A stretch of DNA of 64,000 nt. Source: Azospirillum oleiclasticum. GTDB taxonomy: Bacteria; Pseudomonadota; Alphaproteobacteria; Azospirillales; Azospirillaceae. The stretch covers positions 1 through 64,000 of the forward strand of contig NZ_JABFFR010000002.1 in NCBI RefSeq assembly GCF_013423485.1. Reading direction: 5' to 3'. Of the stretch, positions 1-10,305 are shown piece after piece. A model generated the notes under the pieces. The model made no database searches and was not told the DNA's origin. It saw only the letters and a program-made list of their open reading frames with translations. The position numbers and the translations under genes are program-made. Within the stretch, counting starts at the first letter, position 1; every line of letters begins with the position of its first letter.

Positions 1-1833
1 CGCGCGCTGATCGGCAGCGACTTCGCCTTGCGGCTGGTGGACGAGCAGGGCCGCGTCCTGGCCTCGGTCCAGACCCCTGCGGAGGTGTGGGGCGTCGTCG
101 CCTCCGGCGATGGGCGGCTGGCGGTGGCGGCGCTCGGCGACGGAACGCTGCGCTGGTACAGCCTGAACGGCGGTGTGCGTCCGCTGGAGGAGCTGGCGGT
201 GCTGTTCCCGCACGGTGGCGGGCGGCAGTGGGTTCTGTGGACGCCGGAAGCGCTGTTCGACCATTCCGACGATGGCGGGCAGGAGCTGGTCGGCTTCCAC
301 TTCAACAACACGAAGAAGACGGCGCCCCAGTGGGTGGAGTTCAAGCGCGTCTACGAGGTCCTGTTCAATCGGGAAATGGTGCGCGACCGGCTGCGGCAGG
401 TGAACCGCGACGCGCTGACGGCGAAGGTGCAGCGCATCGGCGACTTGCGCGCTCTGACCCAGCGGGCTCCGAAGCTCACGCTCGTCGATTACTGCGTGGT
501 CCAGCGCGACACGCGGGGCGTCTCGCGGGTGGCACCGGCGAACCAGCAGGGTGCCGTTTCGGCACCGGTTGAAAACTGCCGGCCCATCGACACGTCGCCG
601 CTGACCCGCGCCTTTTCCCGCGTGTCGGCCGCCGCTACGGCGGCGCCGGGGGCGGGGGGTGATGCGGGCGGTCCCCGCTCCGTCCTCGACCTGCCGGAGG
701 ATGCCGGCGCGGTGCGCATCCGCTACAAGCTGGAGGCGGCGGGCGACGGCGTCGGCGATGTGCAGGTGTTCCACAACGACCGCGACGTGACCGGCAGCGG
801 CACCCGTGGCTTCAGCCGCGTGTCGGCTCCTGGACCGGCCTCGGCGCCGTCCGCGGCCCCGGAAACGCCCGCGGCACAGGAGTTGCGCGAGGCGCTGGTG
901 CGGGTCGAGCCCGGCTCCAACCGGGTAACGCTGCGCGCCTACAACAGCAACGGCGCCATTTACGAACAGTCGCCGGTGGTGGAGTTCGCGCTTGCCGCCC
1001 CGACACGGGCGGCCGAGCCTGCCGAGCCGCCGCCGCCGCCCGCGAAGCCGCGACTGATCTACATCGCGGCGGGAATCGATGCCTACCAGCCGCCCTTCCC
1101 GAGGCTGCAACGCGCGGCGACGGACGCGCGCACCTTCGCGAAGACGCTGCGCGAGCGGATGCCGGACGCGTATGACGCCGCGGAGTCGATCAAGCTGTCG
1201 CACGAACTCTACGACGGCGACGCCAGCCGCATGGCATTGATCGAGGCGCTGAGCGCCGTCGCACGGGAGGCGCGGGAGGAGGATACGGTGGTGATCTATC
1301 TCGCCGGCCACGGCGTCGTCGATCCGCTGCCGGAGGACAATGTCGACCTCTACTACTTCATCACCCAGAATGTGGCCGGCGGGGATACGGCGACCGTGGC
1401 GCGCGAGGCGCTGTCGGAACGCGACGCGATGAAGCTGCTGCGCGACATCCCCGCCCGGAACAAGGTGCTGCTGCTCGACACCTGTCATTCCGGAGCGGTG
1501 CAGGAGTTCACCAACTACGCGGCGTCCAAGATCGAGAAGCTCAAGGAGCGGGTGGGGCGCGGCCCCTACATCCTGGCGGCGGCGGCGGGTGACCAGACAG
1601 CGCTCGACAGCTCCGCCGACCGCTCACGCAGTGGTCCCTTCGCGCGCGCCGTCATCGAAGCCCTGGCGGAGACCAAGGGCGAGCCGGGCGAGACGGTGGA
1701 CCAGATCCAGTTGGCCCGCTACATCCGGGCGAAGGTGCCTGTCTACGCTCAACAGGACCGCTGGAACCAGACGGCGGTGGTCAGCTTCGGCGGGGGCGAC
1801 GTGGACTTCTTCCCGGTCGCTCAGGTGAAGTGA
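1..1833 (+). CDS. Caspase-family (C14) protein with WD40-like N-terminal part, 5' end outside window
   Basis: The frame is open from base 1, so the true start lies upstream; 610 codons are visible. The first ~60 residues look like the last blades of a WD40-type propeller (repeating G-D-G-x-L patterns). A linker with two copies of a T-R-x-F-S-R-V-S-A motif (near 605-630 and 803-828) follows, then a caspase fold: strand ending L-A-G-H-G-V (His codon 1309-1311) and L-L-D-T-C-H-S-G (Cys codon 1483-1485), the His/Cys dyad of clan CD peptidases. C14 enzymes of bacteria usually cut after Arg/Lys; that specificity is family knowledge. It converges on the next caspase gene across a terminator hairpin. 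Without the N-terminus I cannot say whether it is exported, unlike the neighbouring caspases. Confidence 0.85.
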   Translation, partial: RALIGSDFALRLVDEQGRVLASVQTPAEVWGVVASGDGRLAVAALGDGTLRWYSLNGGVRPLEELAVLFPHGGGRQWVLWTPEALFDHSDDGGQELVGFHFNNTKKTAPQWVEFKRVYEVLFNREMVRDRLRQVNRDALTAKVQRIGDLRALTQRAPKLTLVDYCVVQRDTRGVSRVAPANQQGAVSAPVENCRPIDTSPLTRAFSRVSAAATAAPGAGGDAGGPRSVLDLPEDAGAVRIRYKLEAAGDGVGDVQVFHNDRDVTGSGTRGFSRVSAPGPASAPSAAPETPAAQELREALVRVEPGSNRVTLRAYNSNGAIYEQSPVVEFALAAPTRAAEPAEPPPPPAKPRLIYIAAGIDAYQPPFPRLQRAATDARTFAKTLRERMPDAYDAAESIKLSHELYDGDASRMALIEALSAVAREAREEDTVVIYLAGHGVVDPLPEDNVDLYYFITQNVAGGDTATVAREALSERDAMKLLRDIPARNKVLLLDTCHSGAVQEFTNYAASKIEKLKERVGRGPYILAAAAGDQTALDSSADRSRSGPFARAVIEALAETKGEPGETVDQIQLARYIRAKVPVYAQQDRWNQTAVVSFGGGDVDFFPVAQVK

Positions 1834-1872
1834 AGCACCCCCTCGCCCGCCGATTGCGGGAGAGGGGGTGCT
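1834..1872. terminator. Bidirectional hairpin terminator between convergent caspase genes
   Basis: A perfect 11-bp stem, AGCACCCCCTC (1834-1844) with GAGGGGGTGCT (1862-1872), lies immediately after the stop of the first gene and just before the stop of the convergent second gene. There is no clear T-tract. It resembles other C-rich/G-rich palindromes seen at gene ends in this window. Confidence 0.6.
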
Positions 1873-1879
1873 CCCGCGC

Positions 1880-3397
<1,518 letters not shown>

Positions 3398-3663
3398 GGG
3401 GTGGTCTCCGCGGTACGGGGGAAGAAGGGCGGGCGGGGGCGCGGTGTCGGACTCGGCAGGCCGAAAGCGTACCTATGCAATTTCAGCGATTCAACTCCGA
3501 CTCTCGAAATCCCGCATGTGTCCATCGCAACAGTGGTTGACCTTTGTTGCCAACAACATGGGCGTTACCTGAGGGGGTGGTTGATGGTACATAGGGGAAG
3601 GTTGCGGCGTCTGCCATTACGAAGCCGAACCGGTCCCGCCGCCGATTCCCTGGGGAAGCCGCA
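3398..3663. promoter_or_regulatory. Divergent promoter region of the caspase/OmpA cluster
   Basis: This 266-bp non-coding gap is less GC-rich than its flanks and must hold the promoters for the leftward caspase gene and the rightward OmpA-caspase-caspase operon. Visible elements are a TTGACC (3537-3542) that could be a rightward -35 and an exact inverted repeat TTGTTG-C-CAACAA (3544-3556) just after it that could be an operator. I could not find a convincing -10 at standard spacing, so both assignments are tentative. Confidence 0.35.
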
Positions 3664-4605
3664 ATGAGCCGCCATGGAACGCCTCCCGTGACGTCCCGCA
3701 ACCTGCGAGTGGCCGCGCTGGCCGTGGCCGTCCTGCTGCCGATGGCCGGTCCGGCCCTGGCCGACTGCGCGGCCCTGCAGGAGAGCGCACGCAGCCTTCA
3801 GCAGGCGGGCGACGCCGACGGGCTGAAGGCGGTCTTCGAGAAGGTCGTGGTCGAGCCGGACTGCACCGCCGACTTCCGCACGGCGCTGGGCCGTGCGGTC
3901 CTGCGCGCGGTGGAGAAGCGGGTCGTCGCCATGGGGCGGGACGGAAAGCCGCTGGCCTTCTTCGAGCCCGAGCTGAAGGACGCGCTGCGCTACGGGCAGA
4001 GCTGGCTGGTGCACGCCTGGCTTGGCGACATCGCGGCCGAACGCAAGGACCATGGGGCCGCGACCCGCGGCTACCAGGACGCGCTGGCCGCCATCGACGA
4101 CGAGATCGCGACGCCGAAGGCCCCGCCGCCGGAGGTGATCGAGCAGATCTTCCGCAAGGCCGAGCGCAGCCGGCTGCTGGCGGCCGACTTCGTGCCGGGG
4201 CCGACCACCCGCTCCGCCCAGCCGACCGGTCTTGCCGCCGCCAACCTGCGCGGCTTCAAGCCGACCAAGGTCGCCCTGCCCATCGAGTTCCAGTTCGACA
4301 GCGTCGCCTTCACCAAGAAGGGGCAGGCCGCCGCCGACGATCTGGCCGCCACCCTGCGCGCCCAGGCGCCGCCCGCGATCACGCTGATCGGCCATACCGA
4401 CCAGACCGGCGCCCTCGACTACAACATGAAGCTGTCGAAGCGCCGGGCGGAGGCACTGGGCCACTACCTGCGCAGTGTGGGCTACGCCGGCACGATCTAT
4501 GTGGATGGCCGCGGCCCGACCGAGCCGATGGCGCTGGACGATCCCGGTCAATACAGTGTCGAACAGGTCTACCAGATCAACCGCCGGGTGGAGCTGCGGC
4601 GATGA
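3664..4605 (+). CDS. OmpA-family C-terminal domain protein, exported
   Basis: A 313-aa protein with a signal peptide (about 1-34, ending G-P-A-L-A-D). A helical middle region of ~150 residues (possibly TPR/SEL-like) precedes a C-terminal OmpA domain from about residue 200: I-E-F-Q-F-D-S-V-A-F, then I-G-H-T-D-Q-T-G and L-S-K-R-R-A-E-A-L, the peptidoglycan-binding signature. Such domains tether proteins to the cell wall in the periplasm. Its stop overlaps the start of the next caspase gene by 4 nt (ATGA), so they are translationally coupled and probably co-transcribed. A role in anchoring or gating the co-expressed periplasmic caspases is inference. Confidence 0.85.
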   Translation: MSRHGTPPVTSRNLRVAALAVAVLLPMAGPALADCAALQESARSLQQAGDADGLKAVFEKVVVEPDCTADFRTALGRAVLRAVEKRVVAMGRDGKPLAFFEPELKDALRYGQSWLVHAWLGDIAAERKDHGAATRGYQDALAAIDDEIATPKAPPPEVIEQIFRKAERSRLLAADFVPGPTTRSAQPTGLAAANLRGFKPTKVALPIEFQFDSVAFTKKGQAAADDLAATLRAQAPPAITLIGHTDQTGALDYNMKLSKRRAEALGHYLRSVGYAGTIYVDGRGPTEPMALDDPGQYSVEQVYQINRRVELRR

Positions 4606-6188
4606 GGGCTCGTCTCGCTGCCATGGCTCTGCTCGCCGGTCTTGGTCTGGCGACCCCAGCGCGGGCGGAATTGGCCGGGCTGGTCGTCGGCATCGACGCC
4701 TACCGGCACATCAACCCGCTCCAGGGTGCGGTGAACGACGCACGCGACATCGCCGAGGCGCTGCGCACCGCGGGCTCGAAGAACGTCACGCTGCTGACCG
4801 ATGCCCAGGCCACCCGCGACGCGGTGATGGCGGCGTGGGACCGGCTGCTGGCCACGACGAAGCCGGACGACGTGCTGATCCTTTCCTACGCCGGCCATGG
4901 CGGGCAGGAGCCGGAGCGCGTGAAGGGGTCGGAGGCGGACGGGCTGGACGAGGTGATCCTGCTCGCGGGCTTCGCCGAGAAGGGGGCCGGCACTTACGAA
5001 CGCATCGTCGACGACGACATCGCGGTGATGCTCCAGCGCGCGGCACCGCGGCGGGTGATCTTCGTGTCCGACGCCTGCCATTCCGGTACCATGACGCGCA
5101 GCTTCGACCGGCGGGCGACGCCGCTGGGCACCCGCTTCGCCAACTACGGCGCCATCGAGGACGACGCCCTGCCGCCGCCGAGCCGGGAGGCCGCCAAGGC
5201 CGACCAGAAGGAGCAGCCGCACGTCACCTTCCTCGCCGCCGTCGCCGAGCACGAGCTGGCGCCGGAGGTGGCGATCGACGGGCGTCCGCGCGGTGCGCTG
5301 AGCTGGGCCTTCGCCCAGGCGCTGCGCGGCAACGCCGACCGCGACGGCGACGGCACGCTCTCCAAGGGCGAGTTGGAGATCTTCGTCCAGGAAGCCGTGC
5401 GGATGAAGGCCGCCGGGCGTCAGCACCCGCAGGTCTATCCGGCCGGGCAGCGCGGACTGGCGCTGCTCTCGTCGGGCGCGGCCCCGGCGGGAGTCGCGGC
5501 GGCTGTCGACGGACCGCGGCTCCCCCCGGCCGCCCCGCTGGCCCTGGCGGTGTCGGGCGGCGACGCCCGCTCGGTCGCCGGGCGGCTGAAGGGCGTCCAG
5601 GCGTCGGGTGCCGCCGAGGCGCGGCTGGTCTGGGACCCGTCCACCGGGGATGTGGTGACCGGGCAGGGCGACGTGGTCGCGGCTGTCCCCGGCTCGCCCA
5701 CCGATCCGGCGACGCTCGACCGGCTGCAGCGGGTGGTGGACAAGTGGATCCTCATCGACCGGCTGGAAGCGGCGGCGGCGAAGCGCCCGCTCATCTTCAC
5801 GCTGAAGCCGGGGGACGGCACCTATCGCCAGGGCGACGAGTTCACGCTGGAGATCGGTGGCCACCTGCGGCCCTATTTCTCCTTGTTCAATGTCGGGTCG
5901 GACGGCACCGTCAACTTCCTCTACCCGCTGAACAACGCCCAGATCCGCGATCCGCTGGACATCCCGCTGGACCGGGCGCAAAGCCTGACCCTGCGCGTCG
6001 ATCCGCCCTTCGGCGCCGACCATTTCGTCGCCGTCAGCAGCGCCCAGCCGCTGACCGAGCTGCACCGCGAGCTGGCGGCGCTGGATGGCCAGCCGGCGGC
6101 GGCGCGGGCGGCGGATGCGCTGGACCGCGCGCTGCGCGGCAAGGCCGCGGAACTCGGCTGGCACGGCGTCTACAGCGTGGCGCGCTGA
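4602..6188 (+). CDS. Exported caspase-family protein with EF-hand loop and DUF4384-type domain
   Basis: A 528-aa protein with a short signal peptide (about 1-23, ending P-A-R-A-E). The caspase domain occupies ~25-285 with H99 (Y-A-G-H-G-G) and C159 (D-A-C-H-S-G). After the domain core, residues 246-257 spell D-R-D-G-D-G-T-L-S-K-G-E, a perfect canonical EF-hand loop (D at 1, 3, 5; G at 6; E at 12). A C-terminal DUF4384-like beta domain (~395-480, F-S-L-F-N-V-G-S-D-G) follows. It overlaps the OmpA gene by 4 nt and the next caspase gene begins 27 nt downstream, so the three form an operon. Calcium control of activity is inferred from the EF-hand and from known Ca dependence of metacaspases. Confidence 0.88.
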   Translation: MRARLAAMALLAGLGLATPARAELAGLVVGIDAYRHINPLQGAVNDARDIAEALRTAGSKNVTLLTDAQATRDAVMAAWDRLLATTKPDDVLILSYAGHGGQEPERVKGSEADGLDEVILLAGFAEKGAGTYERIVDDDIAVMLQRAAPRRVIFVSDACHSGTMTRSFDRRATPLGTRFANYGAIEDDALPPPSREAAKADQKEQPHVTFLAAVAEHELAPEVAIDGRPRGALSWAFAQALRGNADRDGDGTLSKGELEIFVQEAVRMKAAGRQHPQVYPAGQRGLALLSSGAAPAGVAAAVDGPRLPPAAPLALAVSGGDARSVAGRLKGVQASGAAEARLVWDPSTGDVVTGQGDVVAAVPGSPTDPATLDRLQRVVDKWILIDRLEAAAAKRPLIFTLKPGDGTYRQGDEFTLEIGGHLRPYFSLFNVGSDGTVNFLYPLNNAQIRDPLDIPLDRAQSLTLRVDPPFGADHFVAVSSAQPLTELHRELAALDGQPAAARAADALDRALRGKAAELGWHGVYSVAR

Positions 6189-6215
6189 CACGATTTTCCG
6201 GATGGAGCATCCCGC

Positions 6216-7712
6216 ATGAAAGCGTCGCTTGCCCTGGCCTTCGGCGTCGCCGTTCTGGCTGCCGTCACCGCTACCCCCGCCGCGGCGGAAAAGCGCGCGC
6301 TGATCGTTTCCATCAACGAGTATGGCCGGCCTCAGTGGAAGCTGCGCGGAGCGGTGGCCGACGGTCTGAACATCGACCGGCTGCTGCGCGAAAACCTCGG
6401 CTACCGCCCGGACCAGATCCGGCAGCTCTTCGACCGGGCGGCGACGCGCGCGGGCATTCTGGCGGCCTTCCGCGAGTGGCTGATCCAGGGCACGCAGCCC
6501 GGCGACGACGTGTTCTTCTATTTCAGCGGCCACGGGTTCCAGCAGCCGGACACCGACGGCGACGAGGAGGACAAGCTCGACGAGACTCTGGTCGCCGCCG
6601 ACGCCGGGCCGGACGGGCGGGGCGGTGTCGCCAATATGATCACCGACGACGAGATGGACCAGCTGCTCGGCGAGATCAAGGATCGCCGCGTTACCATGGT
6701 GATCGACAGCTGCCATTCCGGCACCATCAGCCGCGGCAGCTTCGGCGCGGTGGAGGGAGCCCGCAGCCTGCCCTGGATCCCCGAGATCGGCACGCCGGAG
6801 CCGGTGACCACCCGCGCCATCAGCCTGCATCGCGGCGAGGTCGGGTTCGTCGCGCAGAAGCCGGGCCGCATGGTGTGGACGGCCGTAGCCCCCTACCAGC
6901 AGGCGCTGGAGGAGCTGGACCACGAGCCGGTCAGCGGCGTCTTCACCAACCGCTTCATCAACGGGGTGCGGGAGAAACGCGCCGACGCCAACCGCGACGG
7001 TGTGGTCAGCGCGTCGGAACTGTTCGCCTACGTCCAGAAGGAGTCCGACGCCTATTGCCGCGCCCGGCCCGCCTGCAAGGCCGGCCTGACGCCGATGCTG
7101 GAGACGCCGGCCGGCGAGCTGACGACCGCCGTGGACGGCAGCCAGCCGCCGGGACCTCAGAACGTCGCCTACACGCCGCAGCAACCGCAGCCCCAGCCCC
7201 AGCCCCAGCAGGTGCAGAACGCGGCGACCGCGCTGCTCGCCGGCGACAACCAGGGCGGTGTGACGCTGGAGGTGCTGCCCGGCCCCACGGCCCGCATCGG
7301 GCAGGCCGTGCGCTTCCGCGTCACCAGCCGGACCGAGGGCGCGCTGATCCTGCTCGACGCCAACGCGGCGGGTGAGCTGGTGCAGATCTACCCCAACGAA
7401 TACTCCCAGGCGCAGAACCGCAACGGCCGCATCCAGCCCGGCCGTCCCATCACGATCCCCGATCCGACCTATGGTTTCGAGTTCACGGCGTCCGATCCGG
7501 CAGGGCAGGGTACGCTGATCGCATTGGTGCTCCAGGACCCGGTCGATCTGTCGGCCCTGGTCAACCGCACCCGCGACCTGACGCCGATCCCGGCACCCGT
7601 CGATCACATGGCGCGGCTCGCCGAACTGCTGCGCAAGCCCTGGACCGACGGCGCCACCACCCGCGCGGCCCGCTGGTCGATGATCAGCGCGACTTACTCC
7701 ATCACGCGCTGA
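6216..7712 (+). CDS. Exported metacaspase-like protein with EF-hand loop and DUF4384 domain
   Basis: A 498-aa protein with a signal peptide (about 1-25, ending T-P-A-A-A-E). The metacaspase domain has H106 (F-S-G-H-G-F) and C166 (D-S-C-H-S-G), with the acidic D-T-D-G-D-E-E-D-K-L-D-E loop of type I metacaspases after the His. Residues 257-268 read D-A-N-R-D-G-V-V-S-A-S-E, a second canonical EF-hand loop in this cluster. A short P-Q repeat linker (~323-331) leads to a C-terminal DUF4384 domain (I-Y-P-N-E-Y). It is last in the OmpA-caspase-caspase operon. The domain order (caspase then DUF4384) is the reverse of the leftward gene at 1880-3397. Confidence 0.88.
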   Translation: MKASLALAFGVAVLAAVTATPAAAEKRALIVSINEYGRPQWKLRGAVADGLNIDRLLRENLGYRPDQIRQLFDRAATRAGILAAFREWLIQGTQPGDDVFFYFSGHGFQQPDTDGDEEDKLDETLVAADAGPDGRGGVANMITDDEMDQLLGEIKDRRVTMVIDSCHSGTISRGSFGAVEGARSLPWIPEIGTPEPVTTRAISLHRGEVGFVAQKPGRMVWTAVAPYQQALEELDHEPVSGVFTNRFINGVREKRADANRDGVVSASELFAYVQKESDAYCRARPACKAGLTPMLETPAGELTTAVDGSQPPGPQNVAYTPQQPQPQPQPQQVQNAATALLAGDNQGGVTLEVLPGPTARIGQAVRFRVTSRTEGALILLDANAAGELVQIYPNEYSQAQNRNGRIQPGRPITIPDPTYGFEFTASDPAGQGTLIALVLQDPVDLSALVNRTRDLTPIPAPVDHMARLAELLRKPWTDGATTRAARWSMISATYSITR

Positions 7713-7774
7713 TCCCGCCACCGCGCGACGCAACGCCGCCCGCTGTTCCCCCGGTTGATGGGGCACGGCCGGTA

Positions 7775-8166
7775 CAGCCATGCCTTACCGGCGATCAGCC
7801 GGAGCGGGACAACACGCTGGCGGCCGACGAGATGATCACCGCGATCGAACTGCCGCCGAACGGCTTCGCCGCCCATTCCATCTACCTGAAGACGCGCGAT
7901 CGTGCCTCCTACCCCTTCGCGCTGGTGTCGGTGGCGGCGGCGCTGGAGATCGCGGACGGCACCATCCGGGAGGCGCGGCTGCCGCTGGGCGGAGTCGCCC
8001 ACAAGCACTGGCGCGACCCGGAGGCGGAGGCACTGCTGGTCGGCAAGCCGCCGACCGCCGAGAGCTTCCGCGCCGCCGCGAAGCAGTTTCTGCTCGATGC
8101 CAGGGGCTGCGAGCACAACGCCTTCACGATCGACTTGGCTGAAAACGCCATCGTACGCGCCCATGG
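7775..8166 (+). pseudogene. Remnant of FAD subunit of a xanthine dehydrogenase/aldehyde oxidoreductase (PaoB-like)
   Basis: The reading frame from about 7775 encodes D-Q-P-E-R-D-N-T-L, then I-T-A-I-E-L-P and Y-P-F-A-L-V-S-V-A-A-A-L, G-G-V-A-H-K and E-H-N-A-F. These are the order and spacing of the C-terminal third of the molybdopterin-dehydrogenase FAD subunit (YagS/PaoB type). The FAD-binding N-terminal two-thirds are missing, and there is no credible start: the first ATG (7832) falls inside a conserved segment. Downstream the frame runs on into unrelated residues to a stop at 8263. It is followed by a piece of the Mo subunit in the family's normal gene order, which points to a deletion-decayed operon. 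Confidence 0.75.
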
Positions 8167-8235
8167 AAGAGGCTACCGGAGGGAGCGCGCCATGATCGCA
8201 ACGCCCTGTGTCCCCGACGTGCTGTACAGCCCCGG

Positions 8236-8505
8236 CTCGACCACCGGCTCGGCCGCTTCATGAACCACGACTTCGCCGAGTACCACATCCCGGTGAACAC
8301 CGACGTGCACGACATCGACGTGATCTTCGTGGACGAGCAGGACGAGATCGTGAACCCGCTGGGCGCCAACGGCGTGGGCGAGATCGGTGTGGTCGGTGTT
8401 CCCGCCGCCATCGCCAACGCCATCCACCGCGCCACGGGGGTGCGGGTGCGCGACCTTCCCATCACGGTGGACAAGATCCGGGCGGGCATGAAGACGTCGG
8501 GATGA
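8236..8505 (+). pseudogene. Remnant of molybdopterin-binding subunit of the same enzyme (PaoC-like C-terminus)
   Basis: From about 8236 a different frame encodes L-D-H-R-L-G-R-F-M-N-H-D-F-A-E-Y-H-I-P followed by D-I-D-V-I-F-V-D-E and N-P-L-G-A-N-G-V-G-E-I-G, the last ~90 residues of the large Mo-binding subunit (YagR/PaoC type). The family is over 700 residues, so almost all of the enzyme is gone. The ATG at 8260 lies within the conserved block and is not a real start. The junction with the FAD-subunit remnant falls between 8167 and 8235. The fragment cannot make an active enzyme. Confidence 0.75.
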
Positions 8506-8514
8506 TGGGGCGCT

Positions 8515-8536
8515 CCCTCCCCCATGCGGGGGAGGG
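8515..8536. terminator. GC-rich palindrome after the pseudogene remnant
   Basis: A 9-bp perfect stem CCCTCCCCC (8515-8523) and GGGGGAGGG (8528-8536) with ATGC loop. It belongs to the same CCCTCCCC/GGGGAGGG palindrome style found after aspS and leuA. No T-tract follows. Confidence 0.5.
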
Positions 8537-8692
8537 CTTCTCCCGAAGCGGGTTTGCAAACACTGGGGTGCAAGCGTCAACTCCCCCTTATCAATCAAAA
8601 TTGTGGAGAGGGTGCCGTGCGGCATCCAGGCCGGGATCCGCCGGCGGTCGCCGCGCGTGCTCGCGCTCCATTTGGTAAGGGGAGGACGACCC

Positions 8693-10114
8693 ATGGCCGA
8701 CATCATGATGCGGACTTCGGACAGGCGCGACGCCACCTTGTCCATGGACCGCGTGACCGAGCTTGCCGGTGCGCTGCGGGGAACGGTGCTGACGCCCGGC
8801 ACGCCCGACTACGATGCGGTGCGGCGCATCTGGAACGCGATGATCGACCGGCGGCCCGGACTGATCGTGCGTTGCGCCGGGGCTGCCGACGTCATGCAGG
8901 CCGTGCGCTTCGCGCGCGACAACGGCTTGCTGGTCTCGGTGCGCGGTGGCGGGCACAACATCGCCGGCAATTCGCTGTGTGACGGCGGGATGCTGATCGA
9001 CCTGTCGATGGTGCGCTTCGTCCATGTGGATCCGGCCGGCCGGACGGCCCGGGTGGGGCCGGGTGCCCTGCTCTCCGATCTCGACCGCGAGGCGCAGGCT
9101 TTCGGCCTTGCCGTGCCATTGGGCATCAATTCCACCACAGGGATCGCCGGCCTGACGCTCGGCGGAGGCTTCGGTTGGCTGACCCGGAAGTACGGGCTGA
9201 CGGTGGACAACCTGCTGTCCGTCGATATCGTGAACGCTGACGGCCGGTTCCTGCGCGCGTCGGAGGACGAGAACGCGGATCTGTTCTGGGGCGTGCGCGG
9301 CGGCGGCGGCAACTTCGGCGTGGTCACCGCCTTCACCTTCCGCCTTCATCCCGTCGGGCCGCAGGTTCTGGCGGGGCTGATCGTGCACCCCTTCGACGGC
9401 GCGGGCGACCTGCTGCGCCGCTTCCGCGACCTGGCGGCGCGGGCGCCGGACGACCTCACCTGCTGGGCGGTGCTGCGTCTGGCCCCGCCGCTTCCCTTCC
9501 TGCCGGCCGAGCATCACGGCAAGCCGGTGGTCGTGCTTCCCGTCTTCTACGCCGGCGCCGTGGAGGAGGGGTGGAGGGCCGTCGAGCCGATCCGCGCCCT
9601 GGGCCAGCCGCTGGGCGAGCATCTGGGGCCGATGCCCTACGTCGCGTGGCAGGCCGCCTTCGACCCGCTGCTCACGCCGGGCGCCCGCAACTACTGGAAG
9701 ACGCACAACTTCACGGGGCTGGCCGACGGCCTCATCGACCGGCTGGTGGACCGCGCCCGGACGCTTCCGTCGGATCAGTGCGAGGTGTTCGTCGGCCATC
9801 TCGGCGGCGCAGCCAACCGCGTGCCCGCCGACGCCATGGCCTATCCGCACCGGGATGCGGAGTTCGTGATGAACGTCCACGCCCGCTGGAACGATGCCGG
9901 CGACGACGATACCTGCATCGCCTGGGCGCGTGCGGTGTTCGAGGACGCTACACCCTTCGCGACCGGGGGCGCCTACGTCAATTTCCTCACCGACGACGAG
10001 CAGCGGACCCGCGCCGCCTATGGCCCGAATTTCGACCGTCTGGCCGCGCTGAAGCGGACCTACGACCCGACCAACCTGTTCTGCGTGAACCACAACATCG
10101 CGCCGGCCGCCTGA
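8693..10114 (+). CDS. FAD-linked oxidoreductase of the berberine-bridge enzyme (BBE-like) family
   Basis: A 473-aa protein. I chose the ATG at 8693 because GGGGAGGA lies just upstream and the extra upstream residues look non-coding. Residues ~45-215 form an FAD_binding_4 domain: I-V-R-C-A-G-A-A-D-V, then V-R-G-G-G-H-N-I-A-G-N-S (the His is the usual 8-alpha-histidyl FAD attachment site) and G-I-A-G-L-T-L-G-G-G-F-G-W-L. The second covalent site Cys of true bicovalent BBE enzymes is absent, so attachment is probably single. The C-terminus ends in the BBE motif Y-D-P-T-N-L-F-C-V-N-H-N-I. Family members oxidise alcohols, sugars or alkaloid-like substrates; the substrate here is unknown. It appears monocistronic. 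Confidence 0.88.
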   Translation: MADIMMRTSDRRDATLSMDRVTELAGALRGTVLTPGTPDYDAVRRIWNAMIDRRPGLIVRCAGAADVMQAVRFARDNGLLVSVRGGGHNIAGNSLCDGGMLIDLSMVRFVHVDPAGRTARVGPGALLSDLDREAQAFGLAVPLGINSTTGIAGLTLGGGFGWLTRKYGLTVDNLLSVDIVNADGRFLRASEDENADLFWGVRGGGGNFGVVTAFTFRLHPVGPQVLAGLIVHPFDGAGDLLRRFRDLAARAPDDLTCWAVLRLAPPLPFLPAEHHGKPVVVLPVFYAGAVEEGWRAVEPIRALGQPLGEHLGPMPYVAWQAAFDPLLTPGARNYWKTHNFTGLADGLIDRLVDRARTLPSDQCEVFVGHLGGAANRVPADAMAYPHRDAEFVMNVHARWNDAGDDDTCIAWARAVFEDATPFATGGAYVNFLTDDEQRTRAAYGPNFDRLAALKRTYDPTNLFCVNHNIAPAA

Positions 10115-10158
10115 CCACCGGGGAAGGGGCGGTGGTCGCGGGAGGAGAAAGCCCGAGC

Positions 10159-10296
10159 ATGAGTCCCTATCCGCCGCCCAATACCCCCGACAACCCGCTG
10201 CCCTCGCCCCTGCCCGAACCCGAACCGGCGGGTCCGGACATTCCGCCCGACCCACCCCCGGTTCCAGGAGAGCCGGTGCCGCCGGTCGCGGGGTGA
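10159..10296 (+). CDS. Small proline-rich hypothetical protein (45 aa)
   Basis: An ATG at 10159 preceded by GGAGGAG (10141-10147) opens a 45-codon frame. About 20 of the 45 residues are proline, in P-P-P, P-E-P and P-D-P-P-P clusters, ending P-P-V-A-G. There is no signal peptide or membrane segment. The Shine-Dalgarno is strong though a little distant, and the gap to the preceding gene is only 44 nt, so it could be cotranslated with the FAD oxidoreductase. No function can be assigned, and spurious coding remains possible. Confidence 0.5.
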   Translation: MSPYPPPNTPDNPLPSPLPEPEPAGPDIPPDPPPVPGEPVPPVAG

Positions 10297-10305
10297 ACGT
10301 GGCCT

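Noticed and set aside
3537-3565. A clear sigma-70 promoter for the OmpA-caspase operon
   Set aside because: TTGACC has no acceptable -10 at 16-18 bp, so it is only reported as a tentative element.
4569-7781. 1070-codon minus-strand open frame
   Set aside because: Antisense to the two operonic caspase genes whose motifs are intact; composition typical of a GC-rich shadow frame.
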